Shown here one piece after another: positions 42,953 to 56,235 of a DNA stretch of 64,000 nt; the stretch's first letter is position 1, and every line of letters begins with the position of its first letter. The position numbers and the translations under genes are program-made. The stretch spans positions 20,329,001-20,393,000 of the forward strand of contig NC_084943.1 in the NCBI RefSeq assembly GCF_958298935.1, read 5' to 3'. The DNA is from Phragmites australis (taxonomy: Eukaryota; Streptophyta; Magnoliopsida; Poales; Poaceae). The notes beneath the pieces are model-generated. The model was not told where the DNA came from. It did not search any database and saw nothing but the letters and a program-made list of their open reading frames with translations.

Positions 42953-43354
42953 GGCCCTATTTGTTTCAGCCCAGGATTATAATAAACGGCTTATAGATGA
43001 TGGATTATAATAAGTTGGATTATGATAAGTTGGAGGTAAATAAGCTGTGAGCTGTTTGACAATCTAGATTATTGGAGTCTGGATTATTAGCAAAGTTTGC
43101 AATGCCTTCAATAGGGGGTGGGGGATTCAGGTGTAGAGTGAGGGGAGTGGTATTGATGAGTAATTTTCCTTAAATTTGATGGATAGTATAGTAGAAGGTT
43201 AAAATAAACTAAAATAAGCTCTTTTTTATAGCTTATGGGATTATTATAATCTAAACTTCAGTTTATAATAATTTGGATAAATAAACTAGTTATTTGTTTC
43301 AGCTCAGAATAAATAAGCTAGTTTATTATAATTCTGAGCTGAAATAAATAGACC
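42953..43354. mobile_element. Tourist-like (PIF/Harbinger) MITE, 402 bp
   Basis: The ends GGCCCTATTTGTTTCAGCCC and the complement of GGTCTATTTATTTCAGCTCA are inverted repeats that continue into ATTATAATAAAC on both sides. TAA flanks the element (42950-42952, 43355-43357). It shares the TTTCAGC-type terminus with the MITE at 9543. Confidence 0.85.
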
Positions 43355-43499
43355 TAAGTACAGACAAATAGTAACACTCCAGGGTCGTCTCCGCAAAATG
43401 CGCAGCACAAACCTCGAAGCCCTGGAGACTAATTCTGTTCGTCCGTTGCAGATCAGACGGACGACAAAGCCCCCCAGTCCTTGCCTCCAGCCTTAATGC

Positions 43500-43860
43500 G
43501 CTCGCTGCCACTCTACTCTCACCCAAGGTTTACGTTACCGACCGAAGCTCGGTTACCGAACTCCGGCGGTAACCGAAATCTCGCGGTAACCGCGGTTACC
43601 GGTCAAAAATTCAAAAAAATTCGGAGAAAATTCATTCGGCAAAATTTGAATTTTTGCGAAAAAATCGTGTTTTTGCCCTCTCGGTAACCGCTCGGTTTTG
43701 GTCGGTTACCGAGCGGTTTGGGTCGGTTACCGAGCGATTTTCTCGCATTTTTGATTTGGTCGGTTATCGAGCGGTTTGGGTCGGTAACCGCTCGGTTTTC
43801 TCGATTTATCGAGCGGTTTTATCGAATTTCAGCGCAGTTCAACAAAAAACCTAAAAAAGG
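43500..43860. repeat. Cluster of CGGTTACCG/CGGTAACCG palindromic units
   Basis: At least ten occurrences of CGGTTACCG, CGGTAACCG or one-base variants, several joined as GGTCGGTTACCGAGCGGTTT units about 23 bases apart (43685-43830). The unit is nearly self-complementary. The cluster lies between a Tourist MITE and a repeat-motif region; the parent element is not recognised. Confidence 0.75.
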
Positions 43861-43879
43861 GCTCAATCTTATAAAATCA

Positions 43880-44390
43880 ATAACTAATTCATCTGAGCTT
43901 AAAATCAAGTGAAACAAATTTTGTTGGCTTTCTTGTAACATGATCTACATGATAAAAGTATTTATACTCATAAAAAAGTTCAAAATTTTCTGTGAGAAAT
44001 TTTATTTGTTAAACCAAGTTAAATGCATAGTTTACTCTTTGCTAATCCAAAAATCATGAAACTAATTTTGTTAGTCTTCTTACATGATCCTATATCTTTT
44101 AAAAATACATGAACTCATGAATTAGTTATTGTAACATGCATGATTGTGTAAATGTGTTGCGACTAGATTAATTCATAACTGACCCATCACACCTCAAAAA
44201 TTAGTGAAACCACTTTCATTAGCTTATTTATACTGTGATTTACGTAGAAAAAATAATAGTAGACATGAAAAAGTTAATTACAATGTTGTTTCTTAACATA
44301 TTCATTTTATGCTTGTGAACTTTGTAAAAATCATAGAGAATTTAATAAAACTCTAAATAAAGTGAAATCAATTTTAAAGATTCTCTTAAA
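43880..44390. repeat. Degenerate copies of a roughly 75-bp AT-rich motif
   Basis: Units like CCAAAAATCATGAAACTAATTTTGTTAG followed at about 40 bp by a TTTTAAAAATAC word occur near 43900, 44047 and 44195. The same motif is found at 25586-25660 and 25735-25805 (inside the CACTA element) and, inverted, at 50925-51000 (inside the solo LTR). Confidence 0.55.
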
Positions 44391-45101
44391 ATACGTTTTA
44401 TACAAGAAAAATATGTGTTTGCATTCCACAGTACGCTGCCTTCCTCGCTTCTCACTACGCCTACGAGACAAACACAAGCTCGAGCTCCTGCCATGGACGC
44501 ATAATTCTCCCTCTTCCTCGAAAGATTTAGGGGTCAGGAATCCGGTGATGGAAATAATCTTGTCTTTAGAAAATCTAAGTCAGATATGGGAAGCACTAGT
44601 GTTAGTATAGGTAAGTATTAGCGTGAAGAGGTAGTATTATTTGGCATGGATGCAAGCATGCATTAGATTCCATGTTTCAGTTATTTGCGTGAGTATGTAT
44701 GCATGCATGTGCATGTTTTTAATAGGAGCAGGAATTGAGTTGAAAGAGAAAAGAAAAGAAAAACTAGCGCTAAGCTGTTGCGGCGCCGGGCAAACATTGT
44801 GTGTTTTCTTCGGTTCTTTCCTCTCCATCCTTGTGTGTACCTCCAAGTCTGTTCACGTGTGTTCTTGCGATAGCCGTGTCCACAAGTTCATGGGTGTAAT
44901 CCTGGGGCTGATCCAACATCCGGTCGGATCCCGCTGTTTCTTGATCAGATTAGTGCGTTGTTTCCCCCCTTTCTTGCTTTGAGAGTTTCATGCTTTGCTG
45001 TGAGCTAACATGCTCTATGTTTTTTGATTCTATCTCTGACAGGGGCTAAGGTATACAGATCGTGAAGACTCGATCTTGATCCGTTCGAGATTCTAGTAGC
45101 T
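44391..45101. other. Unassigned sequence before the tandem array
   Basis: It contains splice-like signals (TCTCTGACAG|G at 45032) and several short open frames but no recognisable domain. It may be the left remainder of the ancestral locus of the array that starts at 45102, because it is not repeated elsewhere in the window. Confidence 0.35.
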
Positions 45102-47111
45102 GGATTTCCTGCACTGCTCCATGTTTGCTCGTTGTTGCATGGTTTGGTTTGGTTCGGTACTGAGTGAGTGCTACTGCATACCAAGTTCAGGTAAGGCAAC
45201 TCTGAGATTTGAACCTTAATAAGCTGATGCCCTGCAGGTGATGTACATAGTCAGGCATGTCAGGTAAGGAGTCTTGCAACGTTATGTTTTTCTTCATTCG
45301 TGGGATTGCGGGTATAAATTCAGGCAACAGTGAGCCTTATCTCTGCTGTGAAGTTGAGTGCATAGTATATCATCTGTATTCTGAATCCGAGAGGGGGATG
45401 GTGATTCAATCTTTAAGGAAATCATTTTGATCCTACTATATGTTTCACACATTTTGTTCAATTTGCTGCATTATGTGTGCTTGACACATTCACCTTCTTT
45501 GTCTCATATTTTCTATGTCCAAACACAACTACCTCCTCAACTTTATCGGATATATATCTCCGGTAGCACAACCTCTCACATCACATGCTTCCGTCTGCAT
45601 TGTCTCGGCCCTAAAGCTTGTCGTCGGCGACCTACATCATCAAGAAGCTGATCGACGGCGACAAGGTGTGTGGCCTATGAGTGGTCGTGGTGTGGAGCAA
45701 GTGATACCTAGATGTAAAGGCGACTAGGAGGGTTCTCGGTGATGTCAGCTGCAGTAGCAAAGGTCAGGCTTCACTCTCGCTACCGTCGACGGAGGCCATG
45801 ACAGAGGCAAATGTTGGGTGATGGCGAAGGGGGGGAGGAGGAGCACGTGCACTTCAAGGTGGTGGACACCAACCCTAGTGGCTATGACAGCGGTGCAATT
45901 GTTCTAAACACCTAAAACACCAAATTATTTGGGCATCGTTCCTCAGACACATATCTAATCAAATAATCTCTTTCGGGAGGATAAAATTGATGAATAGCCC
46001 GGGGTATAGGCCATGTGTGGCATAGCTTTGAGCCTTTGAGCATATTTGGTTTATTGCCAAACTTTGCCACAACAAAGTTAGGCACATTTGGTTGTTTTTT
46101 GCAATTGCTTTGTTTACCACCGTAGTTTTCGTGTAACAATTTTTTTTCCACTACTGTGGGCTAGACACATGTGCTCAAGGAGTTAAATAACTTTTGGCAA
46201 TAATTTTGGTTTTCACACACATAATAGTCGTGGTAAAGTGTGGTATCCAACCAAACTAGCCATGTGTCTCCCAGTTTCTCATCGGAGCGACCAGACTGTA
46301 GCAGAACACCCTCGGATCCACAAGATTAGGCGTCAATTCAACTCAAACCCATGTATGATTTTAAAGAGCCAAACAACCAGTAGTCCAATACAACATCATC
46401 CATGGGGGTGATCAACAGTTTGAACAAAGAACTTTTCTCACATTTCTCTTATCAAGGGTCACATCACATGTTTTTTGCGAGTGAACTTTGATGTAACTCT
46501 AAAGTAATAGTTAGTGTGTACTAACAAATTGTTATCATGCCAAGGAGTTTTCTCCGTGTCCCGTGATTGCTAAGTTGCTTCTTTTGGTTGTCTTCTGCAA
46601 CATTGGTAAGTTTTATACAGGAAAATATTGCGGATGAGACACCTGAAGAGAAAGCGATGATTCGAATAGAAATCATACCTCGTGTTTATTAAATTGGTGA
46701 CTGACATCTTTGTAAACCATGCCTTTATCATATTTCAACTCTTTAACTTTTGCAAACTATGTTGTGTGTGTCGCACACACAAAGAGACACACACGCATGA
46801 TCTGTGTGTCACACACTCACATAAGAAATGAATACATACAAGCTTATTCTAGTTAGGATTTTTTTTGGAGCATGGAATTCCTCTATGATATGCAACTACA
46901 AGCAGATTTTCTCGAAGGGTCCTAACCATGAGTTCATACCTCATATTTGTTGAACTGATTCGATGTCTTTGCAAATCATGCAGCCCAGAAGGTTCCCTGT
47001 GTCATATTTTACCTCTTCAACTTTTGACATGGTAATTTATTGTAGCCAATATAATAAAAACTAGTTTCATCAAAGTTATTATGCTGACACCATAAGCAGA
47101 CAAGTAGCGGA
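45102..47111 (+). pseudogene. Array unit 1
   Basis: It contains the exon-like segment at about 45627-45815 (frame-broken version of the YIIKKL peptide) and a Pumilio-like stretch at 46612-46735 that reads FIQENIADETPEEKAMI, then EIIPRV, a stop, then DIFVNHAF. A second VFANHAAQKV stretch lies near 46965. The first of these closely follows the Pumilio repeat pattern FIQ-K-L-TPEEK---F-EI-PH--LMTDVFGN. Confidence 0.6.
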
Positions 47112-50100
47112 AGATTTCCTTCACTGCTCCATGTTTGCTCGTTGCTGCTTGGTTTCGTTTGGTTCGGTTCTAAGTGAATGCTACTGCATTCCAGGTTTAG
47201 GTAAGACGGCTCTAAGATTTGAACCTTAATAGAATTTTATGTCCTGCAGGTAATCTACATAAGCAGGCATATTAGGTAAGGAGTGTTGCAGACATTATGC
47301 TTTCTGCTTTCATGGGATTATGGGTACAAGTTTAGGAAACAACGAGCCTTATCTTTGCTGTGAAGTTGAGTGCATAGTATATCATCTGTATTCTGAATCT
47401 AAGAGAGGGATGGTGATTTAATATTAAGGAAATCATTTGATCCTATTATATGTTTCACGCACTTTGTTCAATTTGCTGCATTATGTGTGTTTGACACCCT
47501 CACCTTCTTTGCATCATATTTTCTATGTCCAAACAAAACCACCTCCTCAACTTTATCGGATATCTCCAGTAGCACAACCTCTCACATCACCTACCTCCCT
47601 CTGCGTTGTCTCGGCCCTAAAGCTCATTGCCAGTGACCTACATCATCAAGAAGCTGTTCGACGCTGACGAGGTGTCTAGCATATGGGTGGTCGTGGCGTG
47701 GAGAAAGAGATACCTGGACATAAAGGCAACTGGGAAGGTTCTCAGTGATGTCAGTTGCAGTAGGAAAGGCCAGGCGACATTCTCGCTACCGTCGACAGAG
47801 GCTATGGCTGAGGCAAAGGTTGGGTGATGGAGAAGGGGGAGGAGCACGTGCACTTCAAGGTGGTGGACACCAACCCAGGTAGCTGTGATAGCGGTGCAGG
47901 TTGTTCAGAACACCTTAAACAACAAATTATTTGGAAATCGTTCCTTAGACACGGATATAATCAAATCATCTCTTCTGGGAGGATAAAATTGATGAATATA
48001 CCCGGGGTATATGCTATGTGTGGCATAGCTTTGAGCATGTTTGGTTTATTGCAAAACTTTGCCACAACAAAGTTAGGCACATTTTGGTTTTTTTGGCAAT
48101 TGCTTGGTTTACTACCTAGTTTTCATATGATGATTTTTTTCCACAACTGTGTGCTACACACATACTTGAGGTGTTATCTAACTTGTGGCGATCATTTTGG
48201 TTGTCACACACACACACACTACTTGTGGTAAATTGTGGTACCCAATCAAACTAGCCATGTGTCTCCAATTTCTTGTTTGGAGTGGCCAGAGTGTAGCCGA
48301 ATAACCTCAGATCCACAAGAGTAGGCGTCAATTCAACTCAAACCCATGCATGATTACGAAGAGCCAAACAATCAGCAATACAACATCATCCATGGGGGTG
48401 ATTGACAGTTTGAACAAAGAATTTTTCTTACATTTCTCTTATCAAGGGTCATGACACTTTTTGAGTGAATTTTGATAGAACTCTAAAGTAACAGTTAGTG
48501 TGTACTAACAAATTATTCTCATGCCAAGGAGTTATCTCTGTGTCCTGTCATGGCTAAGTTGCTTTTTTTGGTAGTCTTATGCAGTATTGGTAAGTTTTAT
48601 ACAAGAAAATATTGCGGGTGCGGCACCTTAAGAGAAAGCTATGATCCGAAGAGATATCATACCTCATGTTTATTGAACTGATCACTGACATATTTACAAA
48701 CCATGTATTCCAGAAGGTTCCCTCTGTCATATTTCACCTCTTTAACTTTTGCAAACCATGTTGTGTGTGTCGCACACATATGGAGACATATACGCATGAT
48801 ATGTGTGTCACACATTCATATAAGTAATGAATACATACAAGCTTATTCTAGTTAGGATTTCTTTTTTGGGGCATGGAATTTCATGAGGAACTGTCCAAAC
48901 TGTATTCTAATTAATCATCAGGAGGATCATTATTCATAATTATAACCTCCATGATTAACCATAATACCATCCCGATAGTCCCAGTATGTGTTTTATTTCT
49001 AAGATCGGAACACATGCTTTTCCAACATAAGTTATCACAACAGAGCTTAAGAAAGAGCGAGTAATTAAAGTTATCTTACAAGCCTTTAGGGAAGCATCAT
49101 TTACAAGAATTTACAGAGATACTACGCAACGGAAAGTAAGGTTAATAACAACAAAAGCTAGGTGAAGCCGTATACCCATAGGCTCCACCCCAAAGCACGT
49201 CATTTAGAGTAGGATGCACTACTCATACCCGTCGCCAACATCGACAGGCGTGAAGTAGCCAAACACCGCCTCTTCCTCATTAGCAGAACCTAAAAGAGCA
49301 GTGTGAGGACGAAGATACTCGCAAGACTTAATCCATATAGGGCACATATAAATAGCCCGACTTCAAGGATTATGCGTTAAGCCATTAGCAAGGAGAAAGG
49401 CCGCAAGGTTAGGTAAATTAACGCATATAAGCAACCTAGACATGTATGCGTGAGCATCTATACTTAACCAACCATGGACAAAACTACCCTGCAAACCTCC
49501 ATATGAACATAAATGTAAATGGAACTATCATAAAAATAATTGTAAAGAACCATCTCATCCTCATACCAACATACCATAGCCACCAAACCAAAATCGGAAA
49601 CTCTACGACCGATGAAAATGAACAGAAGCATGCTTATGACCGAGAGCATGACATTTCAAAATATTTTTACACCCTGCAAGGGGATACTCCTAGATCCACA
49701 CGACTCGAGGACCATATGGCTCACATGTCCACATAGGCCCACACAAGGGGGTACTCTTGTCAACCTTTCCCAATAAGCCTCGACCATTTGGATCATGCAT
49801 CGCTCGATGCGAAGGTATCTAGAACTACTCCCAAAGCAAACTAGATACCTCTACAAGCCCGTCCGCTCACACCGTTGATGTTTAGGCCCAAATGACCACA
49901 GCTACAGAGGTATTTGGCTCGCCTTACCATTAGATCGTTATATGGTGAGTAAGGTAAGTGCTAGAGGCAATTGCACCGATGGACGGCCTTAAACTATGCA
50001 GGCGGTATACGGTGTCTGGGTTCCTCTCCTGAACTGCCCCGATGACTCCTCCTGAGCAGAAAACACCCCTAACACCGTCCACATCTCGTCTCATACTCAC

Positions 50101-52749
50101 CACTCATCCAACCATCTCAAAATCATAAATGTATTCGTAAACCATAAGGGAGCCCTATGCTCGCGAACAACGGGGGCACCATCGCTCGAATTCTACCGAG
50201 GACTTAAGCATTGCTAAGCATTTCGAGCGACTCTTAGACATCAACCATGTTACCAAGGCTACAAGGATATGGAGATACAACATCTCAAGGTAGAGGATAT
50301 GCAATTCAACATAGGTTCTACTCATATACAACTGACAACAACTCACTAACCATGCAAAAATACATAAGCATAATTTATCAATTGAGACACCATTCAATTC
50401 GAACAATGGGCGTAATATTCTTATATGCTTGCCTTGCTGCTCTAGGATTTGCCTGATATTTCCTGCACAACACTCACAGAACTCTGGGAGGTTGGCGTTG
50501 TCCTCGATCTTGCTCGCGTCATGCTCCGGTCCTTCGTTCACTAATGAAGAACGTGTGCAATGATGAGCATGAATGAAGTAAAAAGATGGATGCTCCACAG
50601 TGCATGATAAAGTCGAGATGCAATGCATCATGACATGAGTTTAAAGCATCAAATAATTCTTGATTTGGATTCATTATTAAACATTTAATACTTTTCTGGA
50701 TTTATTAAGCTCAAATATAAGCTTAGCCCTAAATAGACAGTTTAATTAGGTTTAGAATTATGGTGATTATTTTTCATAACCAGTGCTTAAGATAATAGGA
50801 TTTATAAAATTGATTTCATCAATTTTGGAGCTAACAATAAATAATTATGGATTAATGAAGCTCAAACATATTTTATTAACCATAAAATTTAAATACATTT
50901 TTCATAGCTCCCAGTATTTTTAACATGTAGATAATGATCATACAAACCTAACAAAATTGGTTTCATGATTTTTGGAGCTATACACATTTCCCTATGCATT
51001 TTTAAGTGTTTCAGTCGATTTATCAATGCAAAACTAATTCCATTTTGCAAAATCTGATTTAAACCGAATATTAAAGCGGCCTACACCTTTTTCTACTCAG
51101 GGCTGGCTAACCACAGCCACTGACAGTGGGCCCGGGCTTGTTTGACTTGGGTCAAACGGCCTAAAGGAAGGGTAGCACAGTGCTGGCGGCACAGCCGGTT
51201 CGGCTAGCCTCGTCGGCGGCGAACGGCATGGTGGCGTGGACTGTGGAAGGCAGCCAAAGCACCAGCATGACCCAGTGGACCGACTAAGACACACGTGGTC
51301 AAAGGCGACGACCGGAAAGCGGCCATTGACTGCAAACGGTGGCAACCTACGGTGACGAGTTGGTCAAGCATGTCGGCGGCTAGATAGCAGCAGTAGATGG
51401 CCTGACCAAAGGCACTGATGGCAACTACGCATGTTAGCAAACACAACAGCATGGCTCTCAGCCGAGGAGCCTGACGGCAGCTCGGTCGGTGACATGCGTC
51501 GAAGCGGGAGCGACAGCGGCGGGTGGCTCACGCGGAGAAGCGTGCCGACGACAGGCTAAGGATGAAATAATGCGCACAGAAGCTTTATGGGGGCACGAGG
51601 GAGCTCACCGAGCTTCGGATTTAGGAGATGAAGCTCGGAGTTGGTGGCTTAACAGTGAAGGGGTGGAGATAGGCGCCAACGACGAAGAAGATGACGGTGT
51701 GAGCCTCAGTCCGATGAGGAAACACGTCAATACGGTCGGGAAGGGCTTGGTGAAGCTCCACCTAAGCTCCCAAGGGCTTGGCCGGGGTGGAGGTGAGCTC
51801 GACAGCGCAGATTTTTCCGGCAGTCGTGTCGCTCTATGCTTGCACTGCTCTGCGCCGAGTGAGAGAGAGAGAGAAAGGAGAGTGAGTAGAGAGAGCCGGG
51901 GGAGTGGGGATAAGGACATCGATCGGCCTTGCCCTGGAAGCCTCGGTGTCATGTCTCAGTTTTCCCAGCGATGTGGTCGTTCGCCCCAAAAGTCTACAAA
52001 AACGGCGGCTGTCAAATACACAGAGAGAGGGAGGTCGGTGGATGAACAGTAGCCGGCTGAAGAAAAATATCCTTCCCACTTCTTCTACCCAAAAGAACAC
52101 ATTCCCGTGGTCTAAAAAATATGGGACAATTTTTGTGTGAAACTAAAATTCATGTGCAATCCATTTTAACTTGTTTGACCCAAAAAGCTTGAGCCTAATT
52201 TGAACTAAAATTCTTCAAACATTCAACCTTTTCTAAATTGTTGCAATTTTTATGCCTTCAAAATCATTCCCAAAAATTTGGGAAATTCATTTATATTCTT
52301 CATATGGCATGGACTAATTTCTAAAATTGTTTCAAACCCTATGTTGCATAGAAAAAAATGCGAGTTGCTTTACAATGCATCAATTACTATTATCTTTAAC
52401 CATTTGTGTTTAACCTTTGATTGAATTATTTTCTTGCTCAAAACTATTAAACACAATGCTAATGATACTTATGAATGATTAAATACATGTTTAAGAATTT
52501 TGGGCTGTCACAAATTTTTCCTCTCTAATCTGCAATAATAAGGAGATTTCTGAGAGGGTCCTGACCATGAGTTCATACCTCATGTTTGTTGAACTAATGA
52601 CTGATATCTTTGCAAATCATGCTGTCCAGAAGGTTCCTTTGTCATATTTCATTGCTTCAACTTTTGATGTGGTAATTTATTGTAGCTACTATACTAAAAA
52701 TTATTTTATCAAAGTTATTATGCTGACGCCATAAGCAGGCAAGTAGTGG
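47112..52749 (+). pseudogene. Array unit 2, interrupted by a solo LTR
   Basis: The exon-like segment is at 47627-47827 (open for 66 codons). A Pumilio-like stretch at about 48597-48715 reads FIQENIAGAAP, stop, EKAMIRRDIIPHVY, then in another frame ELITDIFTNHVFQKV. The unit is split by the 3.6-kb LTR and resumes at 52513 with LMTDIFANHAVQKV near 52591-52632. Confidence 0.6.
48877..52517 (-). mobile_element. Solo LTR, gypsy (Retand-like), 3.63 kb
   Basis: The insert 48882-52512 is flanked by AATTT (48877-48881 and 52513-52517) and interrupts a sequence that is continuous in sister array units (GGAATTCCTCCTCTATGATATGC), which serves as an empty site. On the minus strand it starts TGTGACAGCCCAAAATTC, a start I associate with large grass gypsy LTRs, and ends near GGACAGTTCCTCATG. 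A GC-rich, CT-repeat-containing promoter-like region is at 51080-52070. No pol or gag is present. The strict TG...CA end is not seen on the left, so that end could be off by two bases. Confidence 0.6.
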
Positions 52750-53968
52750 AAGATTTCCTGCACTGCTCCATGTTTGCTCGTTGCTGCATAGTTTGGTTTG
52801 GTTCGGTTCTTAGTGAATCCTACTACATATCGTGTTTAGGTAAGGCAACTCTAAGATTTGAACCTTAAAAGGAGTTTATGCCCTGCAGGTGATCTACATA
52901 GGCAGGCATGCCATGTAAGGAGTGTTGTAGACATTATGCTTTCTGCATTCGTGACATTGAGGATACAAGTTTAGGCAACAACGAGCCTTATGCTTGCTGT
53001 GAATTGAGTGCATCTATATTCTAAATCTGAGAGGGGGGGGGGGGTGGGGATTCAATCTATAAGGAACTCATTTTATTCCAACTATATGTTTCACACACTG
53101 TTCAATTTGCTGCATTATGTGTGCCTGACATGTTCACCATATTTGCATCATATTTTCTATGTCCAAACACAACTACCTCCTTATCTTTATCAGATATCTC
53201 CAGTAGCACAACCTCTCATATCACCCGCCTACCTCTGCACTACCTTAGCCCTAAAGCTTGTCGCCAGTGACCTATATCATCAAGAAGCTGCTCAACGACG
53301 ATGAGGTGTGTGACCAATGGATGATCGTAGCATGGAGCAAGAGATGCCTGGACATAAAGGTGAGTGGGAAGGTTCTCGGTAACATCAGCTGCAGTAGAAA
53401 AGGTCAGGCGACACTCCCGCTACCATTGACGGAGGCAATGGTAGCGACAAAGGTTGTGTGATGGAGAAGGGGGGGAGGAGTGTGTGCACTTCAAGGTAGT
53501 GGACACCAACCCCAGTGGTTGTGACAGTGGTGCAGGTTGTTCGTAACACTGGAAACACCAAGTTATTTGGACACCGTTCCTCGGACATGGATATAATCAA
53601 ATCATTTCTTCCGGGAGGATAAAATTGATGAAGAGCCCCAGGGTATAGGCCATGCGTGGCATAGCTTTCAGCATCTTTTGTTTGTTGCCAAACTTTGCAA
53701 ACAAAGTTAGGCACATTTAGTTTTTTTTTTGGCAATTGCTTGGTTTACCATCGAAGTTTTCGTATGATGAATTTCTTTCCACCACTGTGGGCTACCTCAT
53801 GTTTGTTGAATTTATGATTGATGTCTTTGCAAATCTTGCAATCCAGAAGGTTTCCTCTGTCATATTTCACCTTTTCAACTTTTGACATGGTAATTTATTG
53901 TAGCCACTATAATAAAACTATTTTCATCAAAATTATTAAGCTAACACCATAATCAAACAAGTACCAGA
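52750..53968 (+). pseudogene. Array unit 3
   Basis: A short (1.2-kb) unit with the exon-like segment at 53258-53461 (open for 67 codons, VTYIIKKLLNDDEVCDQWMI) and a Pumilio-like FMIDVFANLAIQKV near 53808-53850. A run of 12 G is present at 53033-53044. From 52915 on it belongs to the 3,321-bp duplicated segment. Confidence 0.6.
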
Positions 53969-56235
53969 AGATTTTCTGCACTGCTCCATGTTTGCTCGTT
54001 GTTGCATGGTTTGGTTTGGTTCAGTCCTGAGTGAATGCTACTGCATACCAGGTTCAGGTAAGGCAACTATGAGATTTGAACCTTTATGAAAGTTTGCAGG
54101 TGATCTGCATAGATAGGCATGCCATGTAAGGAGTGTTGTTGACATTATGCTTTCTGCATTCGCGGCATTGCAGGTACAAGTTGAAGCAATAGTGAGCCTT
54201 ATGTTTGCTATGAAGTCGAGTGCAAAGTATATCATCTGTATTCTGGACCTAACAGGAGACGGGGATTCAATCTTTCAGGAAATCATTTTATACCTACTAT
54301 ATGTTTCACACACTTTGTTCAATTTGTTGCATTATGTGTCCCTGACATGCTCACCTTCTTTGCATCATATTTTCTATGTCCAAACAAAACTACCACCTTA
54401 ACTTTATCAAATATCTCTAGTACCAAATCCTCTCACATCACCCACCTCCCTCTGCACAATCTCAGCCCTAAAGCACGTCGCCGGTGACCTATATCATCAA
54501 GAAGCCACCCGACGGTGATGAGCTATGCGGCCTATGGGTTGTCGTGGTGTGGAGACAGAGATACCTAGATGTAAAGGAGATTGGGAAGGTTCTCAGTAAC
54601 ATCAACTGCAGTAGCAAAGGTCAGGCGACAGTCTTGCTACCATTGGCAGAGGCAATGACAACAGCATTCTAGGTAGTGGACACCAACCCTGGCAGCTGTG
54701 ATAGCGATGCAAGTTCTTCTGAACACTATAAACACCAAATTAATTGGACATTGTTCCTCAAACAAAAATATAATGAAATTATCTCTTCTAGGAGGATAAA
54801 ATTGATGATGAGCCCCAGGGTATAGGCCATGTGTTGCATAGCTTTCAGCATAATTAGTTTATTGCCAAACTTTGCCAACAAAGTTAGGCGCATTTAGTTG
54901 TTTTTTGGCAATTGCTTGGTTTACCATCGATGTTCTTGTATGATAATTTTTTTCCACCGTTGTGGGATACCTCATGTTTGTTGAACTTATGACTGATGCC
55001 TTTGCAAATCATGAAGTCCAAATGGTTCACTCTATCATATTTCATGTACTCAACTTTTGATATGGTAATTTATTATAGCCAGTATAACAAAAACTATTTT
55101 CATCAAAGTGGGCCGGTGCATCCACAAGTTGTTCGACACACCCATAAGGTGTTTCGCAAAAGCTTTGTCGCTGGGGAGATCTATTGAGAGGAGACGTGAA
55201 GCCGAAGCTCTGCTACATTTCAATGCTGTGCGATTTCACCACCAGTCGTGTTCACCAAGCCTCGCCGATGGGAAGCTCTGATGATCGAAGCCTCACCTCT
55301 GAGGGATGATTTTTAAACCAACTCGATAGTTGAGGGACCAAAAATGGACTTTTTCCTTGAACTAATAACTGACATCTTTGTAAACCATGTAGTCCAAAAG
55401 GTTCCATGTGTCATATTTCAACTCTTCAACTCTTGCAAACCATGTTGTGTGTGTCGCACACACACAAAGACATGTATGCAACATCTGTGTGTCACACACT
55501 CACATAAGTAATGAATACATACATACTTATTCTAGTTAACATTTCTTTTTGGAGAATGGAATTCCTCCTCTATGATATGCAATTATAAGAAGATTTTCTC
55601 GGAGGGTCCTGACCATGAGTTCATACCTCATGTTTGTTGAACTGATCATTGATATCTTTGCAAATCGAGCAGTCCTGAAGGTTCCCTATGTCATATTTCA
55701 CCTTTAACTTCTACAAACAGTGTTGTGTGTGTTGCACACACAGAGACACGTACTCATGATCTATGTGTCACACACTTAGGTAAGTAATGAATACATACAG
55801 ACTTATTTGAGTTAGGATTTCTTTTTTTGGAGTGTGTAATTCCTCCTCTTTGATATGACACTATAAGGAGATTTTCTCGGAGGGTCATGACCATGAGTTC
55901 ATACCTCATGTTTGTTGAACTGATGCTTACGTGTTTGCAAATCATGCAATCCAGAAGGTTCCCTCTGTCATATTTCGCCTCTTCAACTTTTGACATGGTA
56001 ATTATTGTAGCCAGTACAATAAAAACTATATTCATCAAAGTTAATAATGCTGATGCCATAAGCAGACAAGTAACGGAAGATTTCCTGCACTGCTCCATGT
56101 TTGCTCATTGATGCATGGTTTGGTTTGGTTTGATTATGAGTGAATGCTACTGCATACCAAGTTCAGGTAAGGCAACTCTGAGATTTGAACCTTAATAGAA
56201 GTTTATGCTGTGATCTGCATAGGCAGGCATGCCAG
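52915..56235 (+). repeat. 3,321-bp tandem duplication, copy 1
   Basis: Position p here equals p+3321 throughout, without insertions or deletions. Every open frame of copy 1 recurs with an identical translation in copy 2, and I found no base difference in the stretches compared. Just left of 52915 the match ends (one mismatch at 52914, then further differences). Confidence 0.9.
53969..56077 (+). pseudogene. Array unit 4
   Basis: The exon-like segment is at 54484-54672 (62 codons, ends early at a TAG). Pumilio-like stretches lie near 54983 (ELMTDAFANHEVQMV), 55363 (ELITDIFVNHVVQKV), 55638 (ELIIDIFANRAVLKV) and 55917 (frame-shifted). So one unit holds several copies of this segment. Confidence 0.6.

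Noticed and set aside
51489..52052. 187-codon frame as a gene
   Set aside because: It lies in the GC-rich promoter-like part of the solo LTR, with GA microsatellite translation in its middle and no domain.
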